From Volvox africanus (taxonomy: Eukaryota > Chlorophyta > Chlorophyceae > Chlamydomonadales > Volvocaceae), in assembly GCA_030268105.1 (NCBI GenBank), contig BSDZ01000015.1:1329501-1393500 (forward strand): 64,000 nt of DNA, read 5' to 3'. Position numbers and translations under genes: made by a program. The notes under the pieces were generated by a model. It was not told the DNA's origin. It did not search any database and was given only the letters and a program-made list of their open reading frames with translations. Shown in pieces: positions 24,926-38,500 of this stretch (positions within the stretch are counted from its first letter, which is position 1; the number at the start of each line of letters is the position of its first letter).

Positions 24926-27900
24926 ATGACGCCGGCCGTCGTCCCAAATCAGCAACCTCCCCTCCTTCCAGCATCTCAATCAAACAGAACATTGTTGAAA
25001 GCAAGCAGCCTCCTCCTGCGCACCTCAACAGGCCAGGCTCCCGCCCTCACTGTTGATGCTCTCCTCGCTGCTGCAGTCGTCGTTGATAACAGCGCCATCG
25101 CTCTGACCCACATCGCCGATTCCCCAGAACAGCACACTGGCGTCGTTCTGATCTCGAATACCGCCCTCAGCTCCACTGCAACCGCATCACCGGGCGTCGC
25201 AGACCCAAGTAGCATACCCTACTCAGCTGATATATGGTCCTTAGGGACTGCCGGCAAGGATTCAAAGCCGCTCAAATGTGGTGGCGCCGAGTTCAAATCC
25301 GGTCCCGTCGCTGATCCAGCCCCGGAAAGGAAGTCCGACACTGGAGATAGCTTATCCGCGGTCTCTAGCCTCAATGCAGTAGCTGCCGCAGAAGCCGCCG
25401 CGGTGTCAGCAGTACCTGGGAGCTCGGCGCGTCCGGCGATGGCAACACCGCTGCTGCCGCCACCCCCATCACAAACGGCTAAGGCAACGTTCTCATCATC
25501 CTCGGTCCCCCTCTCATCAATGCCCTCCTTCAACGCTCTCGAGGAAGGGTCCGACCAACCACCGCTGCATACTTGGCCAGCCCAGCCCTGTACAAACGCG
25601 CAGTCGCAGTGCGCCCCAATGCCGTTGCATCACCAGCCTCCAAATCCTCCGCTGCAAGAACAGCAGCAGCAACTGAACAGGAGCGTGTCTGCAGTTAGCA
25701 GCAGCTGTAGCAGCACGGCCTCACGGGGTGGCATCTCATCTTTTGGCAGTAGCAGCTGGGGCTCCAGCAGAGGCAACAGCGACTTCCTCGGTAGCTGTAC
25801 AAGCAGAGGCTGCGGTGCCAGCAGCAATAGTAACGATGGCAGCTGGCTGTCCGTGAAAGGCGGTGGCATCAGTGCCGGCTACGAGGGTGACAGGGCAGGA
25901 TGCAGCGCCAGAGTGACAAGCAGTAGGGGAGGTACGACAACGCGCATGTCCTTGACAGCTGCACAGGGCCCGGGAGGAGTCTCGGCCATGCGACGCAGCA
26001 CCACTGGCGCTACAGCTGCCAATAGCTGCGGCACCGGCGGTGGCTTGGGCAATGGCGGTAGCTACAGCTATAGGAGCATCTTGCGGGATGGTATTGGGTT
26101 GCTGGGGACACCGCCAGTGGTGCAGCTCGGCGGCATTGATATGGCACAGGGCTTTGGCTGCGGCAATAGCAACAGTGGTAACAGTAGCCTTCGTGGCAGT
26201 AGCCGGCCTGCAAGCGCATTGCTGGAGCCATTAAAACGTGAGGAGGGAACTTCTCAAGGGGAACGTGTTGGCGCTGTAGCAGCAGAGGAGTATGATACCC
26301 CCATGGCGGCCCTGCTGGCAGCTGCTGCGTCTGCGTCAGCGTCATCCCACGTACCCAGGCGCGCACTGACCGAGTCGATACGTCAGCACGCCGCTCCAGG
26401 GCTGCCCGACGGATGCGGCGTCGGCGGTGATGGCGTCGGCGGTGGCAGTATCAGTGGCGTCAGGAGCCCAAGTTTCCGCGAGGCCGGCTCGCGAAGTACC
26501 TCGGTGATTCGAAGGGTGCCCGCGGACCGCCCTTCGGCGTCGTCAATTGGGATTCAGGACTCACGGTCTAAAGTTTTGCCGGTTTCATCTTCGTCGCTGC
26601 CCTTGAAGCCGGCTGTGACAGGCGGCATCGCGAGCTTGAGTGCTTCGCGAGCACCGGCGGTCCCGCCGCGCCAGATGGTCGGCGCCGGCAAGGGTAGTAC
26701 TTCTCAACGCGGGGTGGATGGCGATGGCAGTGGAGGGGATGACGTGGATAACGCTAGGGCCGGAGCCGATGCTGCAGAGGCCATGAGAGAAAACTCGTCG
26801 CAGCGGCGAGTGTCGCGGGCCGCCACCCAACGCTCCATGAGCAGTAGCAGCAGCCCAAAGAGAAGCCGCAGTACCCGACGCAGTAGCAGCGGTGGCAGCG
26901 GCAATGGCAGCAATGGTGACGGCTCCGCTGCTGCAGTCAGCAGTAGCGGTCCTAACGTTAGCTCTAGCAATAGCACTCGCCTGCCGCGCCGAGGACGCCG
27001 CAGCTCCTCAAAGCAACTGATGAAATCCAGCGGCAGTAGCTCATCTGCCCTCGGCGGCGGCGTTGCCGCCACTGCGTCACCGCGATCTCGTAGCTGCACA
27101 CCGTCCTCGTCACCCCGCGCTAGTGCTGCCAACTCGCTTTCTGGGTCCTGCCAGTTTCAGCTCAGTCTGAGGGCCAAGTCTGGGAGCACACCATATGGTG
27201 CTGCCGCTGAAGCGCCTTCAGGTCCCTCAGCCTCCGCGTCTGCAGCGCCGCGGATGTGGAATTCGACGTCTCCTCAGGTGTACTTCCACAGAGCTGTCCC
27301 TGGGGTTGCCAGCGGCAGATATAATCTGGCCATCGTGTATGGACCGGGAGCTAAAGCTGGATGCAGCGGCAATAAGGCGGCAGCGAGCTCACGAGCGCCG
27401 CTGCAGGGGCATCTGGCGTGCGCTTCCGCTTCCGCGACATGGGCAGCAACGCCGCGTAATGCTTCGGGGCCCAGCGGCGGAAGTGGCGCAGGTGACAGCA
27501 GCGGGCCCCCTGCTGTCAAAGCCGGCAATTGCAGCGACCGGGAACAGCCGGGCCGGGCACTATCCGAGCTGTCGCCATTAAAGCCCACAACAGCATCACC
27601 GCCATCACTGTTGCTAGTCCACGTGCCTGTACGCACACCCGAACCATCTGTACCTCCGCTCCTTCCGAGCAGTGTCAGCGGCAGCGGTGGCATCCTTGCA
27701 GCTGACGCACCCAGCATGCATGGTAATAGCATTGCCACCGGCGCCGCAGCAGCTGTTGTACCGGTGCTGGCTGTCGCCGATCTGACCCAAGGCCTCAGGC
27801 TGTGTATCGGCTCGGCCGGTGCCGCCGTGGGGCCGGGCCCGGTCGCTGAAACCGCTGCCGTTTCAGGGCCCGTCAAGTCGGCCTCATTCGGCCTCCAGTC

Positions 27901-30182
27901 CGCGCCGCACTCGCCGCGCTGCGGCGGCAGCGCCACCGTCATAGGACAGGTCATCGCCAGCGGTTCCTCTTCCTCCTGGCGTCCAGCTTTGGAACCGCTC
28001 GCCTGTCCTTCCTCCGGTCGCCATCCTCATGACCTGACCATAAACTCAGCAGCGGCGGCGGCGACGGAGCCTGGCGTTTTGGGCACGCCACTATCTGGGG
28101 AGCCCTACTGGAGCTCGGAACATCAGAGGCGTCGTACGCCATCCAGCTTTACGGGCGATGGTGTGGCTGCCGATCCGCCGCCGGCCCGCACTTCCCCGCC
28201 GCGTCTCCTGCCGCTGGATTCCGTGCCGGCAGTGCCGCTGCCGACGCACGTCGCAGATGCCGGCTGCGCTAGCGCCGCAGGTTGCACTGCCTCCGTTGGC
28301 CCACCATCGCTACAATTTCCGCCGAAGCCACTGCACCTTGCACCGTTGCAGTCCCACCACCAGCCTGATCTTGCAGCGGGGTCCGTCGGCGGTGCGGCGA
28401 GCAGCCGGGTCAGTACTCAACTCCGGGACTTACCTTCCCTAGAGCAGCCACAAACGCAGCATCATAAACAACAGCAGCAACAACAGCAGCAGCACATGCA
28501 CGATGTGCTGGATCTTGGAACAGCGTCTCGCGCAGGCGACAGCAACGGCCACGCCTCGATGTTGCACGTAGCCCCCTTCCCATTCTCTACCACAACACCC
28601 CTCGATTGGCGGAAGCCGTCGGCGCAGCCGCTGCAATATCAGTCCCTACAGCAGGGTGGCGCCGGTGCCTCACTGCATTTCCCAGCCGCGGCCGCGACCG
28701 GCGGCAGCAACGGTGGCGGCGGCAGCGGCGGCGGGTCCGGAGTCGCTGGTGCTGCAGCTGCACTCTTTGTCGTCAGTGGGTCCACTGCGCACATTACAAG
28801 CTCCGCCGCTGGCAAAGGTGGCAACAACGGCGGCGGCGGCGGTGGTACCGTCAGCCCCTGCCGCCGCCGTGCCCAGAGGCACACGGCGGCGAGCCCGGGG
28901 CGCCTGTACCACACGCAGCCGTTGCCTGGGTCCGCGGCCGGCAACTACGGTGGCGTTGACACCGACGGTGGCGAGTCGGGTCGCGGCAGCTCTGGCGGGG
29001 CCGCCGTCAGCAATCGCGTCAACATTGCCTCGGTGACGGTCCGCGAGCCTTCGGAGCATGTCCGCAAGGCCCAGGTGGGTGGTGCTGCTTGTGCGCTACA
29101 TTGTACGGCCCTTGGCGATGCCCTGGGAAATTATTCACATTCCCGCGCACGTAGGGGCCCTGCCCGCACCCGGTCCTCTTCCAGCTGCCTCTTTCCATAA
29201 TCATTTACATCATGTTACATGCAACTGTGCAATGGCCCCACGCCATTAACCTGGCTACGAGCAACCGACCTTGTCAAGGGCGATTCCTCACCGCCGCACC
29301 CATACTGCTACCCCCTTTTATCCCCACCTCCCCATTCCGACTGCGCCTCTCCAGTATCCATTCACCTGCCCACCTGCCACCCAACTCGAATGGCTCACAA
29401 TATCTCGTACTTTTTCACTTGTCCCTCGCTTTGTGCATGCCGCTCCTTGTGCTTTGCGCTTTCCAGGAGCGACTGGAGGCGTACAGCCGGGCGCAGAAGG
29501 AGAAGGCGCGCGCTGCAGAAGCTGAGGAGGTTGCGCGGCGGCAGCGGCAGGTGAGAGTCCAGGGATAGGGTCTGGAAAGCGTCCATACCACGCACTTTCC
29601 CGATCGCGATGTTTGCGACCCGATGGTATTATCCCTCCTGGGTCCCCTCCTTTTCTCTCTTAAGCCTAACAGATCAGATGAAAACTCTCCCTTTTCCCCG
29701 CTCCGCGGGCCCCACACATCACGGAGCCTGTGCAAGCTATCCCTAACTGACCTAACCCATGCAGCTGACAGCTCTTTACCGTGCTGCATGGTATTCAGGT
29801 GGATGAGCGCAACAGACATGTGGCCCAGCGGGAGCGGAGGCGAGTGGAGGTGTACGCGTTGAACGTATTGCTTGCCCGCTCCGAAGCTGCTCGGACACAG
29901 AAGCTGATTGAGGCCATGGCCAAGGCCGGCAAGGGACGAGAGGATCAGCAGCGACAGCGGCACACACAGCACCAGCCCCTGGACGTATCGGAGACACGGA
30001 CGGTTGCCGGGGGCAGCGATAGCTATGACAGCGGAGGCAGTAGTGACGACGATGACGATGACGATGACGACGGGAATGGCGCTACTGGCGGCGGCTGCGG
30101 CGGGCGTACAGACGTCCAGCGAGCCGGAGGCAAGGTCGGTAGACCGGCTGCCGCTGCGGAGCTCCTAAGGCACGGGGTTTAG
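24926..30182 (+). CDS. Large Ser/Ala/Gly-rich protein with C-terminal coiled coil, function unknown
   Basis: Three exons, 24926-29074, 29467-29550 and 29799-30182, join in phase 0 and give 1538 residues. Residues 1-1360 are low-complexity: Ser, Ala, Gly and Pro runs, a poly-Gln stretch near residue 1180, and basic Ser/Arg-rich segments (KRSRSTRRSSS near 650), with no recognised fold. The frame stays open for 4.1 kb without a stop and with codon periodicity, which argues for real coding. Across the junctions a charged helix runs from about residue 1375 to 1465 (EHVRKAQERLEAYSRAQKEK, then RRQRQVDERNRHVAQRERRR, then VEVYALNVLLARSEAART), predicted coiled coil. A run of nine Asp follows near 1490. 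The coiled coil faintly recalls centrosomal or ciliary proteins, but I cannot assign a family. Upstream exons cannot be excluded. Confidence 0.75.
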
Positions 30183-31284
30183 GGGTCCTGGAGCTCCAAG
30201 AAGGGGATGCAAGGGAGGGGAGAGGATGGCCCTGACTTATCCCGCCAGCTGAAGGATTCAATCAAGGATGCAGTGCATTACAGGCAGGACACCGAGACCG
30301 TACGTATGCATTGAATGGACTGGTTTCGAGGATGGATGGATGCAGCAGCCAGCAGCCAACCCGGGAGCAGATGGTGGCGACATTTCAATGAAGGTGAGGT
30401 GTGACACGGATTCGGGGCATTGCAAGTTGCCGCTTCAGCGTTACCGGGTACGGCGGCAATGATGGTTTTGGGTGCTGGTGCTGGTGATGGATAGTCACTA
30501 GTTGCTAGTTGCTGATTGATGATTGATGGGGATGGAAGCGGTGATGTCTGACGGTCGCGATCATGAGTATGATACCCGATCATGAAAGGTCTTGTTGGGC
30601 GCGTCGTGATTCTTCGTTGGCAGGAGGATGTGTTGGCTAGCTAGCTGAATGTTGGACAGCCATTCATACATGGCTAATGCGTATAATGCCCTCCCGCGGA
30701 ACGAAAATACCACAGCCAGCGGGTACCCCCCGACCTTAAGTAAGCAGAAAGGGGCTGCTCAGGACTACATTAGCTAGCTATTAACCGGGAGTGCGAGAGG
30801 GTAGATAGATATGGTGAGTGGCGAAAACGTGGTTGATGGCCATCGCGCCATGGGAGGATCCTTGCTTTAGACAGGAAAGGGCGCACAGTATCGCGGACTT
30901 GCTCAGGTCACATCCGAGGTATGTATGTGCTGATGTTGAGAAGCAAGGCGGCGGAGCGCCTTTCGATCGGGCCGATGTGCTGTTGATTAGTACAGGCAGC
31001 AACGGCTCGCCACCTAGAGTTGTCCTTACCTTCTTCGTTCCTGACCTCCCTAAGTGCGCATATCTGTCAAACCCAGCGCTGTGCAGCAGACGTTCACATA
31101 AGGCCTCCGCCGCCGGCGATGCTAGGGCTGGGAAACGCCGAGCAGGTTGTTCACTGACAGTTCGTTCGTTTGTCCTGCTGTATGATCATAACTGGGCATC
31201 ATAACTGTCGCTTCCTTCACACCACGAGGATGGAGCTCCTCTGGCCACGTGTAGCTTTATTTGGAGCGTTGCATGTATGTGTAT

Positions 31285-31313
31285 GCAGGCAGGCAGGCAG
31301 GCAGGCAGGCAGG
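31285..31313 (+). repeat. GGCA tetranucleotide microsatellite
   Basis: About seven tandem copies of AGGC/GGCA. Confidence 0.9.
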
Positions 31314-31448
31314 CGTACTTGACTGTATTTGGGGATTCGTCCTGCCAGCAGCAAGCCAGAAGCTAGCTGCTGGTATTGACGACAGTGCTGATGATCAGGC
31401 AAACAGAAAAGCAGGTTGAGATACATGTATAAGAATATTGGATGGTTG

Positions 31449-31476
31449 TTGTGTGTGTGTGTGTGTGTGTGTGTCT
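31449..31476 (+). repeat. GT microsatellite
   Basis: Thirteen or so uninterrupted GT dinucleotides. Confidence 0.9.
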
Positions 31477-32009
31477 GCGCCTATGTGTGGGATGAAGGAT
31501 GGGATGAGGGGAGGAGAGCAAATAAAGAGCGGGTTCGGGCTGGGGAATGTAGTGAGCTGCGGCTTCGACCAGTCGGTCCGCTGTGTGCTGCTCCGCGGTG
31601 GCTCCCTTGCTTGAGAGTAAAGCTGAGATTTCGAGATGGGACGAGGGAAGCGGGCTGCTGACACGCAGATAGACCTACACCACATGCACGAGCCGTCGTC
31701 ACCTCTCCATAGTCATCACCCGAGGCGGGGTCGGTTTATTTGGACTTTGGGGTCAGCAATAAGCTTAAGAATGGAAGAGGATACCTATATATCTACCTGC
31801 TAGTTGTGCAGGCTGTGCACAGCGAGCAGGAATTATTCCCCGCACGTGGGAGGATTGATTCCGGAGAAGGAGCTACTTCTCGCCTATTGCGACTTTGATG
31901 GTGGGTTGGGATGCGAACCAGACCAGCCCGTAGAACTAGACCAGCCATTACACTTTATCTCACACACTCGAACCTCAAATCGGACTGATGTTCTTCGCGG
32001 TGCCCATAT

Positions 32010-32144
32010 ATGTGTGGGATAGGGGGCTATCGCTTCACCCGTGGCCACTACCTGGCAGTCCCTACCTTCCCCCTGCCTGTATTTCGGGGCACCCTGATCC
32101 GTTCACCCCTAGGGATGCTGACTTCTCCGAAATCAGTGATTTTC
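32010..32144 (+). repeat. Dispersed repeat, copy B (intergenic)
   Basis: Second copy of the repeat at 15436-15556, same orientation, with small indels. It lies in a longer non-coding block (about 31840-32500) of similar composition that may be the rest of the element. Confidence 0.7.
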
Positions 32145-35100
32145 CGATAGGTAGAAGGTGGTTCTGCACCCAACGCCAGCATCCAGTGGAATCTGCCGGA
32201 TAAACGGCGGCCTCAACACTACTCCTAGTCGACTCACTGTAACCGGGGTACTCACCGTCCATCAACATCGTGAGCATATTCACCCTCACCCAGTGGAATG
32301 AATATCCCGCTCACCATCATAATCGGTCCTCAAACTTTGATGGACACAGTGTCGCGCCTTACCAGCTGTGTCCGGACACTAAGACCCATATGAATATTCC
32401 GGTGCCACTGGCATAGACTGTTAGCCCTCACACTATTGGGGGTTTAAGACCTTTCCAATACGTGGTGGTGGTGGGTTTTAGCTATATTTCTATCTGCGAT
32501 ACGTACCAGTCGCATGATGGCGTCTGTCCCTGCATCAACTGAACAAGCTGATGGCTGCGAAGGGGGCGGTGGTGGTGAACCTGAGCTGAGCTGAGCTACG
32601 TGCTTGGCTGGCTAGCAAGATGCATGGCGACATACATACATGCACTCTCGCGACATGGCGGCATGGCACAACTAGCTCGTGACGACTGGTGCACGAGAGA
32701 CGCCCTTATAACACGCGTTAGGGGCCACGCACGCAGCAGTCGCGTCGATGCGGCAATCTTAGAGCGAGGCACATGTATACCTGTCTAGGTATGCTTTTCA
32801 GCAGCGAAGAATCGTGATCGCATCCCTACATACATGACACCTGCAAGTAGTCAGTAGCTAGTAAGCTACGTAGGCAATAACATTTCACGCAACAAATGAT
32901 GAACGGCGGGAGCAAGGGATGGAACGTATGCATAGATGCATGATGGATACCGTCGTCTGTGTCGTCGTCAGGGTCAGAAATGTATGGTGCGAGTGTCCCC
33001 AGCAGCAGTGGAACATGGATACAGCAAATTACGGTTTGTAGCGAAACGAATGGCTGCTATGCGTGCTGCGCCGCCTTCAGCCGGCTTGCTTGCTAGTACG
33101 TATAAGTATTCGATACACAATAATTCGAATGGGTCGTCGATTGTGCCGGTTAAATGAGGCAAACTGTCATGTGTATGTACGAGCGTTAATCACCATTCTT
33201 ATCAGTGCCTGCTTCTAGTGGGTGCTCTCTTACGCGGAACAGCCCCTCAAAACGTGTCGCTAAGAACAGCAAAACAAGCAAGGAGAGGACGCTGGCTGGC
33301 CGCATCCCGCCCTCTATGTTATGTCCTTATGCATGTGTGTGTGTGTGCAAGCTCGCTCAGCTGGAGGCAGGCAGCGGCACGCAGGCATATTCGTTGATGA
33401 CTTGGTAATATGCATGATATAGCTAGTTGGTAAAAAAATAAATACGCCTGAAGAAATGCATGTTGCTTGTATGATGCGGGTGCCCAGTCAGGATGGAGCC
33501 TCTACTGCTGACTTACCTAATCAGCAGGTCACATGCATGCCCACCAGTACGTGGTATGCCTGAAAAGGCATGCATGTTGCATGCAAGGAAGATACAGCGT
33601 CATGCTGATACTCGGTACAAACCAGCGGAGGCCCAAACAGTGACGGACGACGTGGACAGCACGGCGCGCCTTTGCTGCTTGCTTGCACCGAAGCTTGCCT
33701 GCTTCTTTCGTACTTGTCCAGAGCCTGACAGAGGATGACAAGGTTTTCGTAGTGTTTAAATTAATATTGAACATATAGTGATGGCAGAACTCCAGAACAC
33801 GCACGCACGTATATACGTACGCGTTTGCTTTTATCTGCCTCAGAAGAGCTCGCTCATACATCATACAACAGCCGCGGTGCGTGTGGATTTCGGTTGGTGT
33901 TGGTGTGTCGCATTTTCACATACGGTAATAATTTACATACGCCGTGGTGTGACATGATAAGATATGATCGCGAATGGATTGAGGTCGTTTTCCGACAACC
34001 CCCCCTTCTCTTGGGAACAACCACCTCCGTGACCCTTGCTTATTATTACACCCGCACTTCCGGGAGCATTCGTTCCGCAAACCGACCAAGGTAGGGTTCA
34101 GGATAGAGTTCTTAAGATCAGGTGACAGTGTTGTGCGTCGGAACTCCCACCAACCATACGCAATGCTGATGCATACGGACCGAACTTGGTTGTGTAGATT
34201 TATCAGACCAACAACTAACCAAGTGGGCATCATTCAGGATTTCACGCAGAAGTTGGAATCTGAAAGGAAGGGCGACGGCGTGCGTGTATTGTCGCACCAC
34301 GCATTTGTCAGTTATCATCACGCACACGGTTTGGATCTCTCCTGCAGAAGCATGATGGGGAGTAAGCGCTCTGGCGGAAGGAAGAAAGCAAGGTGGTTGA
34401 AAGTAGGATGGTTGAAGGGGATGGCTGATCAACAGGCAGGGGCCAACATACACACACACACACACGTGCATAAACTCACTTGTACATGGTGGAGGGCGAA
34501 CCCTGATTGCCTTCCTTGTGGGAATGTGGGCTGAGATGATATCTATAAAAAATAAATTATTGTATTTAATTATGGTCAGGTACTAAATGAAGATCATGTT
34601 CGTTCAATCAACTTTCGCGGTCTGATTGTCCGTGGTCATGGCAACACGACCGCAGCTCATTCTCTGATCTAGCCATATAGGCGCAATAAGATACTACATC
34701 TTAAGCAAAAAAGGCTCATAGATACAGACTGTGGAGACTGTGGAAGTCGGCCCGGTCAGCAGCCTCGCGCGGAGAGCTTATCACTGTCCACAACGTTAAT
34801 ATTTTCGTTCGTCCAGAGTACAAAATAACATCCTCCTTTCATGGCCTTCCTTAGCTTAGGCATTTGGTAATAATATTCTATTTTAACAACTTTTATCGTT
34901 GCTTGTCAGTTTGCATGCATTATTATTAAAATGCATCATACATAATTTCTTCTTCATATGCGATGAATTCAGTTCAGTTTATGGAGCCGTGGATGAATTC
35001 ACTGAGCCTGAACGGGCGAAAGGCAGGGAAGCAGTTCTCGTTAACAACATTACCGCAACCCAAAATACGTGCAGGTCCAATGTTGTAAAGTGAAACTAAT

Positions 35101-35565
35101 GTAGAGTCTAGCTCTTCAATACAATCAACAAAGGCGAACCTGGTTTGACGCTACTGTCCGATGGTTGCTTTCATACGACACGGCCAACCGTCCATACTGT
35201 ATTAGTCCGTGAATATCTAATTTTTAAACTAATTTAACCCTAAGCTAAAATTTTTGACGCCGTTGGAGCCGCAGCGTTTAAATGCACAGACAGACCCAAG
35301 CAGTGCGAATAGCATTAACAGGATGCTGCCCGTGAAAGCGCAAACTGCTATCATGCAAATAAGTTTCAGACCATCTTAGTGACTTTATATTGCCTATAGA
35401 AACTACTGGCGAATGCACACGTTCGTTGGAATGTTACGTCTGGATACGTACGATGGCTGTTGCAAAGTTATCACACAAAGACTCTATATAAGGTAACTTA
35501 AAGATTATAAAAATATGCCAAAAACAAACTTTGCCAGTTGTCATCACGATCACTTTGAGACGAGA

Positions 35566-38500
35566 ATGTGGCGAAACAGCTTATTCTTTACGGCCGTGGT
35601 CCTTAGCTGGTAAGTCGCATTAAGGACATGCTGCTGCCGAGAATTTCTGCCCGATGACCATGTGCCCAGGCAGCTCATTGCTGGAAGGTGGAAATGAAAG
35701 TAGTACTTGCTTGCGCAACGTTCACACATTTCTAAGGTGTCTCAATCAGTGAATCGATCAACTTTTTGGTTTCAGCGAGCTCTCTGAATGGTACTGAACT
35801 GCCGCAGGTTCGCCAGATGCCACTCCGAGTCCATCCTGTTCCCTTACTCTCCTTGTCAGCAAGAGAACGTTGCTTATAAGATCGATCCGAATGTGTACAG
35901 CCCGGTCAGAGGCACATACTGCTTTACTCTTGCAGTTAAGGAACTGCAAGGATGCACTGACACCTGCTGTTCCGCTGATCTGGATACATTTGAGGTGTGA
36001 CTTGCTTCAATAAATTGTGAAGATTTGGATATATGTACGATTTATTATGTGACGTTGCTGTTGAGAGTTGGGTCTTTGGCGCTTGTGTCATCATGTCCTC
36101 ATTGGATGAGAAAATACCTCGCTCGCCTTTACTAGCTAAGATCTACTTCTATGTTTCTTTTGAGAATACAAGTACGTCGGGTTTTTAACCATTTCCATAG
36201 CATGCATGCCTGGGTTTTGCTTCTGGTAGCAAACCGTATATGACCTAAACAAGATGACATGTCAACGCACATGCACACAAACCATTTCCTTCATTATGCT
36301 CACCTCCACGAGCTGTCGCTTTCCACCCATCCATCCATCCCTTGCAGCTGAACGTCAACAACGACAATTGTGCTATCAGCGACGCGAACCTGAAGTCCAC
36401 CCTCAACGGCGTACCAACCGTGACATCACCGACGATTGTGGCGGCACCCGGCGGGTCGGGTGCCGTCGTCCTTCGAATCTCAAACCTGGGACTCAATGCC
36501 GCCACCGCCGATGGCACTGTACTCTGTCTTACAGTAGAGGGAGACAGCTGTACTCAAATGGACGAACTCTGTGTGCCGCCTGATGACGGGAACTTTGTGT
36601 GTACGGCCGCGCTGTTCGACTCCGAGACGATGTGCTGCCCGGTCGACTATACCAAGTGGCCGACTGAACTTTCAGTTGATCCCTTTCCACCTTGTGGGGT
36701 GTGCATCAATGCCGAGCTTTACCCCCCCGAGAGGGATTATCGTCCGTATCGGTTTGACGAGGAGGACTGCGACAGTTTTCAGTCGAGTGTAACCTCAGCT
36801 CTGAACAACATCTATAGCAATGGCGTTGTGTACGATTTCCGGTTTCATCCCGATCCCTCATTATGCGAACCCACAAAGGTGAGCATCTGCGGCACCGCCT
36901 CATCTATTCCCGAGATTGAAGTGCTTCAAGAAGCGATCAACGACTACGCACCCGTCTTCTATGATGCTGTGACCGGCGGCGAAATTTGCCACCCGAAATA
37001 CGAAAATTACGGCGTATCCATTACCGTCAACAGCTGCGGCGACTTCCTGGCGCAGCCCCCGAACCCGGTGATCGAGTGTGGCCTGTTACCTCCCCCGAGC
37101 ATTAACTGCACGTAAGGCTCCTGAACAGGGAAGATTATAATGAAACTGTCGGGGGGCTCTAATGGGGGAGAGAACGGAGAAGGCTGGGGTGGAAAAACAC
37201 ACACTCAACACGTACGGCCACGGGTACATGTCGGCTCAGTTCACTGTTCTGGGGACGTGCCAGACCACATATGCCGTATACACACGTTAGCTTAGACCGA
37301 CAGCGTTAGGTCGTAATGCATCAAGCACTGGAATGTGCGTGGTTAAGTGTGGGTGATTCAACGAACAGAGCTGCCGTACGTTGTGAGGAGCTCAAATAGC
37401 CCAGGAAACCCTAAGTCCTGGACCCGGAGATGCTGGTCATCACACCACGACCGTTCAAAGACGCCTTTATACTGCATCATTATCCAGCATCGCCATTACT
37501 ATCATCGCTATCAGCATCATCACCATCACTATCACCCCTATCAGCATCATCACCATCACTATCACCCCTATCAGCATCATCACCATCACTATCACCCCTA
37601 TCAGCATCATCACCATCACTATCACCATTCAAGCAAACATCCACTAAGAGAGAAAGGCTCATGTGGTCTTGCAGACTGCTTGTTTGCTTCCCACGAATGA
37701 ACCAACAGCTAACGCAAGCGTGGTTGCTTGATTGGTCTCGGCACTCACACGCGCAGGTGCAACACCACAACGGGCGTCCTCCCATACTTCGTCTCCAGCA
37801 GCATCAGGGAGGAGCCCAGCTTCAACAACTTCACATCGTTGTACTGCTTTGACATGTTCGTGAACGAGGACATGATTCTGCCCGTGAGCGCATGGTCGGG
37901 TTCTGCGATAAGTTCCTAACACCTTGTTACGTCGAAACATGAAACGTAACCAGTTTACTAGCCTAACCCAGATCGTGGAAACGGTTTCAAATTATAGTTG
38001 CGTGTGTGTGTGTATGCTGGTTTCTTGCTACACCGTTGCCTCCATACACCGTGTGCCCCCGGTTCATGAGGTATTATTCACCCGCGGGAATAAGGGTGCT
38101 GCGCGGCTGAGCTTTGTTACCGGGCGAACCACGAATCAACAACAGAGACCGCAATCTGAATGTGATCTGAAGCCAACACAACCACCGGGGTTCGTCGAAC
38201 CCCGACGAAATGTGAACACGTGTGTATGTGTGACGGGTGTGTCCGCGCTCGTGCTTGGCCAGGTTCCCTCCCTGGCCCTCTAGCTGCCTAGCTTCCTAGC
38301 ACTTTTCCCAAAGTTTGCTTCTTATCTTCTAGAATGCCGGCAACGAAGACCATGTCTTCCAACGGCGTACGGTATTCCACCCCTGCCTGAGGCTAGAGGT
38401 TCCAATGCACACATACACATACACATACACATACACGCATGCGTGAGGCCCCCGCCCGGCCCCCGCTCGCAGTTACATTTCCTACCCCCCGCCCCCTGCC

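Larger units (their letters stand above)
30183..35565. other. 5.4-kb region without a supported gene
   Basis: Contains simple repeats (31285-31313 and 31449-31476), dispersed repeat copy B, many GCATGC/CATGCATG tetrads around 32590-33600, and AT-rich sequence after 34540. Open frames such as 30818-31204 (128 residues) show no family resemblance, no clear splice partners and ordinary intergenic composition. Part of the left end is probably the 3' UTR of the large + strand gene. Confidence 0.5.

Noticed and set aside
26585..28944. Several antisense open frames of 80-226 residues opposite the large + strand exon
   Set aside because: Shadow frames of GC-rich repetitive coding sequence.
30818..31204. 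128-residue plus-strand open frame
   Set aside because: No family resemblance, no clear splice partners, and intergenic-like composition; probably chance.
37511..37627. Possible CRISPR-like array
   Set aside because: The 30-bp units are directly adjacent with no unique spacers, in a eukaryotic intron; a minisatellite.
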